DNA of 23,721 nt from assembly GCA_964409635.1 (NCBI GenBank), contig CAYPEL010000026.1, forward strand, positions 1 through 23,721, read 5' to 3'. Positions 8,305 through 14,348 of this stretch are shown in pieces. Made by a program: the position numbers and the translations under genes. Each line of letters opens with the position of its first letter. The first letter of the stretch is position 1. This DNA comes from CAYPEL01 sp964409635. GTDB lineage: Bacteria > Pseudomonadota > Gammaproteobacteria > DSM-19610. Under the pieces are notes generated by a model, which saw only the letters and a program-made list of their open reading frames with translations, was not told the origin of the DNA and did no database searches.

Positions 8305-9077
8305 TGCCTGGATCATCAGCCGTGCTTAATCGCTTACCGGTGTCACCTACCGAGCCGGTAAATTGGTTGCGCTGGGGTGTAACGCTGTCGCTGTTTATTT
8401 TAACTGTATCGCTGTTGGCAGGGTTTGTAATCTGGCTAGTCGACCCAAGCCATTCTCCCTTACGCCGCGTTGAGATCGAAGGAGACTTCCGCTATCTGGA
8501 TAAAGCGCAGTTACAAACCACGCTTGCTCCGTTGCTTGAAAATGGTTTTTTCAAAATAAATGTCGCCGCAGTTCAAACCCAAGCCAGGGCTTTACCCTGG
8601 GTTAGTAAAGCATCCGTTCGCCGCGTTTGGCCGGATCGTTTGCAGATCTATATTGTTGAGCAACAGCCCTTCGCGTTGTGGGGTGAACAGGCCTTACTGA
8701 ATCCACTGGGCGAAGTGTTTACACCCGTAAAGCCGCCAGCGGGTATGACACTGCCACAACTCAGTGGGCCACAAGGCCATGCGGATATTGTGTTGGCTAA
8801 CTATCAACACATGAGCGACATGGTGAAAGGGCTGGGTCTGACGATTGATGAGTTACACCAGGATACGCGGCGTGCCTGGCGCTTAACGCTGAGTAGCGGG
8901 ATGGCGGTCGAGTTGGGCAGGACTGATCCGGCCAAGCGGCTGGCGCGATTTATTAATGTTTACCCCGCAATCCTGGCGGCAACGGCGACCGCCGTAATTG
9001 AACTGGTGGATTTGCGCTACAGCAACGGGTTTGCCGTGCGCTGGTCGCAGCTTGCCGACAAAGATAAGACTGGTTGA
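8304..9077 (+). CDS. ftsQ: FtsQ, divisome membrane protein
   Basis: FtsQ is a bitopic inner-membrane protein that links early and late divisome proteins, mainly through FtsB and FtsL in the periplasm. The 257-residue product has a short cytoplasmic tail, one membrane segment at about 23-47, then a POTRA domain at about 53-122 (LRRVEIEGDFRYLDKAQLQ to the VRRVWPDRLQIYIVEQQPFALWG strand pair) and the beta domain that ends with VDLRYSNGFAVRW, all typical of FtsQ. The start is chosen by ribosome binding site spacing. An ATG two codons upstream (8298) is in frame. Confidence 0.96.
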   Translation: MPGSSAVLNRLPVSPTEPVNWLRWGVTLSLFILTVSLLAGFVIWLVDPSHSPLRRVEIEGDFRYLDKAQLQTTLAPLLENGFFKINVAAVQTQARALPWVSKASVRRVWPDRLQIYIVEQQPFALWGEQALLNPLGEVFTPVKPPAGMTLPQLSGPQGHADIVLANYQHMSDMVKGLGLTIDELHQDTRRAWRLTLSSGMAVELGRTDPAKRLARFINVYPAILAATATAVIELVDLRYSNGFAVRWSQLADKDKTG

Positions 9078-9082
9078 GGGTT

Positions 9083-10315
9083 ATGCCGAAAAAATCTGAA
9101 AAAAATATGATCGTAGGTCTGGATATCGGGACATCCAAAATCGTGGCGATAGTTGGAGAGATTTCAACCGAGGGTGAAATCGAAATTATCGGTATTGGGT
9201 CACATCCCTCCAAGGGACTTAAGAAAGGTGTGGTCGTCAACATTGAGTCTACGGTTCATTCCATACAACGGGCAATCGAAGAAGCCGAGTTAATGGCCGG
9301 TTGCCAGATACATTCGGTCTATGCAGGCATCGCGGGCAGCCACATTCGCAGTCTGAATTCGCATGGGATAGTCGCTATCCGTGACAAGGAAGTGACGGCG
9401 GGCGATGTGGAACGGGTGATTGATGCAGCGCGAGCTGTAGCAATTCCAGCGGATCAAAAAATCCTGCATATCTTGCCGCAGGAATTTGTTATTGATGACC
9501 AGGATGGCATCCGCGAACCCGTCGGTATGTGCGGTGTGCGCATGGAAGCCAAAGTGCATATGGTGACCGGCGCCGTCAGTGCCGCCCAGAATATTATTAA
9601 ATGTGTGCGCCGCTGCGGTCTGGAAGTCGACGATATTATTCTGGAACAGCTCGCGTCGAGTTACTCGGTATTGACCGAAGACGAAAAGGATCTCGGTATT
9701 TGTCTGGTCGACATCGGTGGTGGTACGACCGACATCGCCGTATTTACTGAAGGTTCTATCCGCCACACGGCGGTGATTCCTATCGCGGGTGATCAGGTGA
9801 CCAATGACATCGCGGTTGCCTTGCGTACGCCAACGCAAAATGCCGAAGAAATAAAAATCAAATATGCCTGCGCGCTGACCCAGCTCGCAGCCAGTGACGA
9901 AACAATTGAAGTGCCAAGCGTGGGTGATCGCCCTGCTCGCCGTTTGGCGCGTCAAACATTGGCAGAAGTTGTCGAGCCGCGGTACGAAGAACTGCTGACA
10001 TTGATACAGGCCGAGTTACGCCGCAGCGGTTTTGAGGATTTGATCGCCGCCGGTGTGGTGTTGACCGGAGGCAGCGCCAAGATTGAAGGGCTGGTTGAGT
10101 TGGCGGAAGAAATATTTCACATGCCGGTACGCCTAGGTGTACCGCAGGGTGTTATGGGGCTGGTGGACGTCGTGCGTAATCCTATTTACGCCACCGGTGT
10201 GGGTTTGTTGTTGTTCGGATACAAGAACCGCGCTTATCGGTCTATGAACGCGGGACTTGGTGGTATCAAGAGTATCTGGGATCGGATGAAAAGCTGGTTT
10301 CAGGGTAATTTTTAA
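9083..10315 (+). CDS. ftsA: FtsA, actin-like membrane anchor of the Z ring
   Basis: FtsA is an actin-fold ATPase that ties FtsZ polymers to the inner membrane and recruits later division proteins. The 410-residue product opens with MIVGLDIGTSKIVAIVGE (phosphate 1 loop), carries the FtsA-specific 1C domain near residues 80-160 (HILPQEFVIDDQDG, VRMEAKVHMVTG), then VDIGGGTTDIAVF (phosphate 2) and GVVLTGGSAKIEG (adenosine loop). The C-terminal tail SIWDRMKSWFQGNF is the expected amphipathic membrane-binding helix. ATG 9083 has GAGGG only two bases before it, a tight spacing. The frame also has a TTG at 9074 and an ATG at 9107, and the second would remove the normal N-terminal tail. Sequence blocks closely resemble Pseudomonas FtsA from memory. 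Confidence 0.97.
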   Translation: MPKKSEKNMIVGLDIGTSKIVAIVGEISTEGEIEIIGIGSHPSKGLKKGVVVNIESTVHSIQRAIEEAELMAGCQIHSVYAGIAGSHIRSLNSHGIVAIRDKEVTAGDVERVIDAARAVAIPADQKILHILPQEFVIDDQDGIREPVGMCGVRMEAKVHMVTGAVSAAQNIIKCVRRCGLEVDDIILEQLASSYSVLTEDEKDLGICLVDIGGGTTDIAVFTEGSIRHTAVIPIAGDQVTNDIAVALRTPTQNAEEIKIKYACALTQLAASDETIEVPSVGDRPARRLARQTLAEVVEPRYEELLTLIQAELRRSGFEDLIAAGVVLTGGSAKIEGLVELAEEIFHMPVRLGVPQGVMGLVDVVRNPIYATGVGLLLFGYKNRAYRSMNAGLGGIKSIWDRMKSWFQGNF

Positions 10316-10341
10316 TGTTGTTTGTTGTTTTATTTTATTAC

Positions 10342-10347
10342 GAGGAG
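10342..10347 (+). promoter_or_regulatory. Ribosome binding site of ftsZ, decides the start
   Basis: GAGGAG lies seven bases before ATG 10355. It rules out the in-frame TTG at 10322, which would place this purine box inside the coding region. Confidence 0.75.
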
Positions 10348-10354
10348 AAGTCAC

Positions 10355-11500
10355 ATGTTTGAGCTTATGGATTCTTACAGTCAAAGCGCTATTATTAAAG
10401 TCATTGGTGTCGGTGGCGGCGGTGGTAATGCCGTGCAACACATGGTTGAAGCGGATATAGAAGGTGTCGATTTTATTTGCGCAAATACGGATGCGCAGGC
10501 ACTCGATAGCATGAACGCGCGGACAACCCTGCAGCTGGGTGGCAGTATCACCAAGGGGTTAGGCGCTGGTGCTAATCCTGATATCGGCCGGCAGGCGGCA
10601 ATGGATGACCGCGAAAGAATACAGGAAGTAATAGAAGGTTCGGATATGTTGTTTATAACCGCTGGCATGGGAGGCGGTACCGGAACGGGTGCTGCACCGG
10701 TGGTAGCCCAGGTTGCCAAGGAAATGGGTATTTTGACGGTTGCGGTGGTAACCCGACCATTCCCTTTTGAGGGCACCAAGCGGCAAGAAGTAGCGGCGAA
10801 CGGTCTCAACGAACTCGGTCAGTATGTCGACTCATTAATTACTATCCCAAATGAAAAACTGTTGTCTGTGCTGGGCAAAGATGTGAGTCTGTTGAATGCC
10901 TTTAAGTCGGCCAACAATGTTTTGTTAGGCGCTGTGCAGGGTATTGCTGAATTAATTACCCGTCCGGGTTTAATCAACGTTGACTTTGCAGACGTGCGCA
11001 CAGTGATGTCAGAAATGGGCATGGCAATGATGGGTTCTGGATCTTCATCCGGTGACGAACGTGCCCGTGAAGCCGCTGAAGCGGCAATCAATAGTCCCTT
11101 GCTAGAAGATGTTGACTTGATGGGTGCGCACGGAATATTGGTTAACGTCACCGCTGGGTTGGATATGTCGATTGGTGAATTCGAAGAAGTGGGTAACACA
11201 GTCAAGGAATTTGCTTCGAATGACGCCACGGTTGTTGTCGGTACCGTTATCGACCCGGATATGCACGATGAATTGCGGGTAACGGTGGTCGCGACGGGTT
11301 TAGGCAGAGAGGGTTATGGCGGCAAAGAAAAGCCTGTTAAGTTGGTGAAGCGAAACCGCAGTGGAGAAGTGGATTATGGTGAGTTGGATCGGCCAACGGT
11401 GATTCGCAAACGGGTTGCAGGTGAACCTGCACCTACTGCAGCGGAAAGTGATCTGGATTACCTGGATATTCCGGCGTTTTTACGCCGTCAGGCGGATTAA
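10355..11500 (+). CDS. ftsZ: FtsZ, tubulin-like division GTPase
   Basis: FtsZ polymerises on GTP into the Z ring at midcell. The 381-residue product has the N-terminal IIKVIGVGGGGGNAV, the tubulin signature GGGTGTG at 106-112, the T7 synergy loop NVDFADV with N208, D210 and D213, and the C-terminal peptide LDYLDIPAFLRRQAD, which binds FtsA, ZipA and ZapD. The linker between core and tail is short for a gammaproteobacterium, roughly 40-50 residues. Thirty-nine bases separate it from ftsA, so it probably has both read-through expression and its own strong ribosome binding site. No convincing promoter box was found in the spacer itself. Confidence 0.99.
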   Translation: MFELMDSYSQSAIIKVIGVGGGGGNAVQHMVEADIEGVDFICANTDAQALDSMNARTTLQLGGSITKGLGAGANPDIGRQAAMDDRERIQEVIEGSDMLFITAGMGGGTGTGAAPVVAQVAKEMGILTVAVVTRPFPFEGTKRQEVAANGLNELGQYVDSLITIPNEKLLSVLGKDVSLLNAFKSANNVLLGAVQGIAELITRPGLINVDFADVRTVMSEMGMAMMGSGSSSGDERAREAAEAAINSPLLEDVDLMGAHGILVNVTAGLDMSIGEFEEVGNTVKEFASNDATVVVGTVIDPDMHDELRVTVVATGLGREGYGGKEKPVKLVKRNRSGEVDYGELDRPTVIRKRVAGEPAPTAAESDLDYLDIPAFLRRQAD

Positions 11501-11508
11501 CCGATTAG

Positions 11509-11577
11509 GTAGGTATATACAAGGGTGGGTGGAACCCACCATTACTTGTAGATTCGGTGGGGTTTCCCCCCACCTAC
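11509..11577 (+). repeat. GGTGGG-type double hairpin after ftsZ
   Basis: Nine bases after the ftsZ stop lies a compact structure. Hairpin one has arms 11524-11530 (GGTGGGT) and 11534-11540 (ACCCACC). Hairpin two has arms 11556-11562 (GGTGGGG) and 11568-11574 (CCCCACC). An outer GTAGGT/ACCTAC pair (11509-11514 with 11572-11577) can enclose both, though it would compete with three bases of hairpin two. No T-tract follows, so it is not a clear intrinsic terminator. It may shield the 3' end of ftsZ mRNA or be a repeated extragenic element. Confidence 0.65.
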
Positions 11578-11590
11578 ATATGGCTAACTA

Positions 11591-11635
11591 GCCGGGTTTA
11601 TGTCTGCAGGGATACCTGCCCGAAGTAAACCCGGC
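11591..11635 (+). repeat. Nested hairpin between ftsZ and lpxC
   Basis: Perfect ten-base arms at 11591-11600 (GCCGGGTTTA) and 11626-11635 (TAAACCCGGC) enclose an inner hairpin, 11606-11619 (stem GCAGG/CCTGC, loop GATA). The outer-arm plus inner-hairpin plan echoes the larger element at 1192-1297. The inner stem read on the - strand contains ATCCCTGC, which also occurs there. No T-run follows. Confidence 0.65.
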
Positions 11636-11677
11636 TCGTGGATGTCCAGGAATTACGCCTATCAGGGCTGGCCGGTG

Positions 11678-11686
11678 TGTTAGTAT
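11678..11686 (+). promoter_or_regulatory. Possible extended -10 promoter for lpxC
   Basis: TGTTAGTAT fits the extended -10 form TGnTAnnAT, 35 bases before the lpxC start. No matching -35 box is seen. lpxC often has its own promoter at the end of dcw clusters, and the 221-base spacer leaves room for one. Confidence 0.25.
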
Positions 11687-11721
11687 TGCCCGCCGGTCTG
11701 AGGTTCTGACGGGATACCGCT

Positions 11722-12639
11722 ATGATCAATCAACACACACTGAAAAATACTGTCGGCGCCAAAGGGGTAGGCTTGCATTCCGGTAGCCAGGTTTGCCTTA
11801 CCCTGTTGCCTGCACCACCGGATACCGGCATTGTCTTCCGGCGTACAGATTTGCGGCCCGCTGTCGAAATCAAGGCCAGCTGTGAAAATGTGGGGGATAC
11901 GCAATTGTCCACGACCTTGCATTCTGGTGACGTGCGCATCTCCACCGTTGAGCACTTGCTGTCCGCCTTGTCGGGACTGGGTGTCGATAATGCCTATGTT
12001 GAGTTGAATGCTGACGAAGTACCGATCATGGATGGCAGCGCTGGCCCGTTTGTTTTTCTAATTCAATCGGCTGGCATTGTTGAGCAAAAAACCGCCAAGC
12101 AATTTATCCGGATTAAACAAACAATCAAAGTCACCGAAGCCGATAAATGGGCAAGTTTTACGCCCTATGATGGTTTCAAAGTGGGCTTCACAATAGATTT
12201 TCAGCACCCGATGTTTAAGGGAAAAACCCAGACATCGGTCATTGATTTCGCGACCACCTCGTTCGAAAAAGAAGTCAGCCGCGCCAGAACCTTTGGTTTT
12301 ATGAGTGATGTGGAGCAGTTGCGGGCGCGCCATTTAGCGCTGGGTGGCAGTCTGCAGAATGCTGTAGTTCTGGACGAAGAGCAGGTTATCAATGAAGACG
12401 GGTTGCGTTACGAAGATGAATTCGTCAAACATAAAGTGCTTGATGCAATTGGCGATATATATTTGCTGGGACACAGCCTGATCGGTGAATTTACGGGCTA
12501 TAAATCGGGCCATGCGCTCAATAACTGCTTGCTAAAAACCCTCCTCAGTCAGCCCGATGCCTGGGAAATCGTGACCTATGGGGATTCTGCGGCTACTGAA
12601 CAGCCCCTCTACTCAACCCCCATGGGCGTGGTATCCTAG
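11722..12639 (+). CDS. lpxC: LpxC, UDP-3-O-acyl-GlcNAc deacetylase
   Basis: LpxC is the zinc deacetylase that commits UDP-3-O-acyl-GlcNAc to lipid A synthesis in the cytoplasm. At 305 residues it equals the E. coli length. The zinc ligands are H78 in STVEHLL, H237 and D241 in HKVLDAIGD. E77 is the general base and H264 in KSGHALNN the second catalytic residue. The MDGSAGPFVF block is present. In E. coli FtsH degrades LpxC through a C-terminal signal (LAxxxxxAVLA). Here the end is LYSTPMGVVS, which keeps a short hydrophobic tail but not that exact signal. The stop codon is the last sequence before the assembly gap, so any terminator is unseen. Confidence 0.98.
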   Translation: MINQHTLKNTVGAKGVGLHSGSQVCLTLLPAPPDTGIVFRRTDLRPAVEIKASCENVGDTQLSTTLHSGDVRISTVEHLLSALSGLGVDNAYVELNADEVPIMDGSAGPFVFLIQSAGIVEQKTAKQFIRIKQTIKVTEADKWASFTPYDGFKVGFTIDFQHPMFKGKTQTSVIDFATTSFEKEVSRARTFGFMSDVEQLRARHLALGGSLQNAVVLDEEQVINEDGLRYEDEFVKHKVLDAIGDIYLLGHSLIGEFTGYKSGHALNNCLLKTLLSQPDAWEIVTYGDSAATEQPLYSTPMGVVS

Positions 12640-12739
12640 NNNNNNNNNNNNNNNNNNNNNNNNNNNNNNNNNNNNNNNNNNNNNNNNNNNNNNNNNNNNN
12701 NNNNNNNNNNNNNNNNNNNNNNNNNNNNNNNNNNNNNNN
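12640..12739. other. Assembly gap of 100 Ns
   Basis: Exactly 100 unknown bases are a conventional scaffold placeholder, so the true distance between lpxC and dciA is unknown. The known sequence begins again with CTAG, the same four bases in which the left side ends (CCTAG). The gap lies at a junction between convergent genes, the kind of site that holds palindromes elsewhere in this window. Confidence 0.97.
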
Positions 12740-12773
12740 CTAGTACCTTGACCGCCATTTTGGGCTGAATCAC

Positions 12774-13217
12774 TTAAACTTTGCGCGCATGCGCCGCTAT
12801 CCTGGCTAGAGCTGTACTCAAGCCAGGATGCTTAATGTCAGCTGCAATTTGCTCAAGTAACGCGCCAGTTGTGGTCGATATGGAAGCTCTGTTACCTCGT
12901 ATAGTGCGAGGTGTGATGCAGGGAGGTTGAACTTTTATCTTAATTTTTAAAGGTTTGCCAACTGTTTCCTGTCCCAAGTGGATGCTGAGCTGAGGCGCGA
13001 GGTAACGCAAGCGAGTGGCCCAGACCGGACTGCTGGCACCCAGGATTAGTGTATTGTCACGGAGATTGACGACCTGACACTGTTCACACAGTGGCTCAGG
13101 GAGCTGGTTTTTTAGCCGGCGTTGCAGCCTGGATAGTATTTGGGCATGAGTAAACATCGGTGTGCTATAGCACGCCTGGATTAAACGGGACGCAGACTGC
13201 ATTGTTTTTAATCGCAT
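12774..13217 (-). CDS. dciA: DUF721 / DciA-family protein
   Basis: DUF721 proteins of this place in the chromosome (beside lpxC and secA) belong to the DciA family, which helps load the replicative helicase DnaB in bacteria without DnaC. The 147-residue product has the family core: an amphipathic start, then LIQACYSTPMFTHAQILSRLQR, the strand VVNLRDNTLILGASSPVWATRLRYLAPQL, and a variable tail. The frame is open for 41 codons further upstream across the start of the M23 gene, but those residues do not look like the family. ATG 13217 begins MRLKTMQS. ATG 13202 is an alternative. Neither has a good ribosome binding site. It diverges from the M23 gene with a 44-base shared spacer. Confidence 0.82.
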   Translation of the reverse strand: MRLKTMQSASRLIQACYSTPMFTHAQILSRLQRRLKNQLPEPLCEQCQVVNLRDNTLILGASSPVWATRLRYLAPQLSIHLGQETVGKPLKIKIKVQPPCITPRTIRGNRASISTTTGALLEQIAADIKHPGLSTALARIAAHARKV

Positions 13218-13230
13218 CGGGCTGGTGATG

Positions 13231-13236
13231 TAATAT
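13231..13236 (+). promoter_or_regulatory. Possible -10 box for the M23 peptidase gene
   Basis: TAATAT lies in the 44-base space between the divergent dciA and M23 genes, 25 bases before the M23 ATG. The -35 region 17 bases upstream (TTAATC) matches poorly and lies inside dciA. Confidence 0.25.
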
Positions 13237-13261
13237 GCCACAAACTGTTTAAAGAGCTTAT

Positions 13262-14191
13262 ATGAAATTTCTTTTACGCACAACAAGTTATGGTGAATCT
13301 GAGGGTGCTCAGCAGAACCATCCAGAAAATTTCCTGCCATTCTCCATCCTGGTCGCCGCCGTCTTGGCGACGGCCGTCTATATTGGTTATCGTCTGGGCG
13401 GCTCAGAACTATCTGCGCCGGTAGAACATGCAGCGATAGCCGATATGCAGGCTAAAATTGCCGGCCAGACGGACGAAATTTCCCAGCTTAGGGAAAATTC
13501 TCAGACCCATCTCGATGCACTCGCGGTGCGCCTTGGGCAGCTGCAGTCGGAAATGCTACGTATCGAAGCCCTCGGGCAACGCCTGGCGGCGATGGCTAAG
13601 CTTGATAAGGCCGAATTTGATTTTGAGAAGATCCCTGCTCAAGGTGGTCCTGCGGAAGCCGGTGAATCGCTGCAATTTGCCCAACCGGATTTACAGCAGG
13701 CCCTCGAAGAAATGGATTTACAGTTGGAAAACCGCGCCCGGCAGCTGGAAGTGCTTGAGCGTTTGGTTATGAACAAAGAGTTGAAACAACAGCTTTCCCC
13801 CACAGGGCGACCTATTACCAAGGGCTGGACATCTTCCTACTATGGTAAGCGCACAGACCCGTTTAACGGCCGCCGTGTGATGCATCGCGGCATGGATTTT
13901 GCCGGTAAAAATGGTGCCGACATCAATGCTACCGCCGCCGGTGTCGTGAGCTGGGCTGGCAAGCGGTATGGTTATGGTAATCTGGTGGAAATTAACCATG
14001 GCAGCGGTTATTTAACCCGCTATGGACACTGCAAAAAGATCCTGGTAAAAGTCGGTGACAAGGTCGAACCCGGCCAGAAAATTGCCCTGATGGGGTCGAC
14101 CGGCCGCTCAACCGGCCCACATGTCCACTACGAAGTCCTCAAAAACGGCCGCCAAATCAATCCCAGCAAATTCATCCAGGCCAGCCGCTGA
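13262..14191 (+). CDS. M23-family metallopeptidase, membrane-anchored
   Basis: This is a LytM/M23 zinc endopeptidase of the type often encoded between lpxC and secA in gammaproteobacteria. It either cuts peptide cross-links in peptidoglycan or regulates amidases. The 309-residue product has a short cytoplasmic tail, a membrane anchor at about 25-46, a coiled-coil region at about 55-170, and the M23 domain from about 183 to the end. Zinc ligands are H208 and D212 (HRGMD) and H289 in HVHYEV, with H256 (YGH) and H287 as further catalytic histidines. All are present, so it is probably an active enzyme rather than a degenerate EnvC or NlpD type. The last base of its stop is the first base of an 80-base palindrome. 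Confidence 0.93.
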   Translation: MKFLLRTTSYGESEGAQQNHPENFLPFSILVAAVLATAVYIGYRLGGSELSAPVEHAAIADMQAKIAGQTDEISQLRENSQTHLDALAVRLGQLQSEMLRIEALGQRLAAMAKLDKAEFDFEKIPAQGGPAEAGESLQFAQPDLQQALEEMDLQLENRARQLEVLERLVMNKELKQQLSPTGRPITKGWTSSYYGKRTDPFNGRRVMHRGMDFAGKNGADINATAAGVVSWAGKRYGYGNLVEINHGSGYLTRYGHCKKILVKVGDKVEPGQKIALMGSTGRSTGPHVHYEVLKNGRQINPSKFIQASR

Positions 14192-14270
14192 TTTAATTGG
14201 TGTCAGAGCACAGTTTCTTCTAATATTCAATCGAATATTAGAAGAAACTGTGCTCTGACACCAATTAAAT
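14191..14270 (+). repeat. 80-base near-perfect palindrome, copy A (GTCAGAG family)
   Basis: Arms 14191-14228 and 14233-14270 are perfect 38-base inverted copies with a four-base loop (AATC). The arm begins ATTTAATTGGTGTCAGAG. The first base is the final A of the stop codon of the M23 gene, and the far end is 78 bases before secA. It is the same element as that at 17066-17147: from TTTAATT to AATTAAA both are exactly 78 bases, with the same ends and centre (ATTCAAT). No T-tract follows the stem. It probably forms an extremely stable hairpin in mRNA or a cruciform in DNA. It may be a non-autonomous mobile element. Confidence 0.95.
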
Positions 14271-14308
14271 TCAAGCCTTGAAAACGCGCATGCAGTCCCC
14301 ACTTACTG

Positions 14309-14314
14309 TATGAT
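14309..14314 (+). promoter_or_regulatory. Possible -10 box for secA
   Basis: TATGAT lies 34 bases before the secA start, just downstream of the palindrome. A TTGAAA occurs at 14278-14283, but the spacing of 25 is too long for a normal sigma-70 pair. It is listed because the palindrome may separate secA from upstream transcripts. Confidence 0.22.
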
Positions 14315-14348
14315 TTCCCCTTTAATTTTTCAGCCGTAATCGGAACCT

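Noticed and set aside
9290..9955. A 221-codon open frame on the - strand
   Set aside because: It lies wholly antisense to ftsA, is rich in H, R, T and F as expected for a mirrored frame, and matches no family I know. FtsA on the + strand is intact.
10322..10354. TTG start that would lengthen FtsZ by 11 residues
   Set aside because: The strong GAGGAG ribosome binding site lies inside this stretch, seven bases before ATG 10355, which gives the normal FtsZ N-terminus.
12799..12829. Inverted repeat ATCCTGGCT / AGCCAGGAT with a 13-base loop
   Set aside because: It lies inside the dciA coding region, has no T-run, and is short enough to arise by chance.
13218..13340. Upstream extension of dciA by 41 codons
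   Set aside because: It would overlap the M23 gene start on the other strand and its residues do not look like the DUF721 N-terminus.
14191..14290. Palindrome copy A as a standard rho-independent terminator
   Set aside because: The stem is far longer than usual, is not GC-rich at its base, and is not followed by a run of Ts. It may still affect transcription, but it is not a classic terminator.
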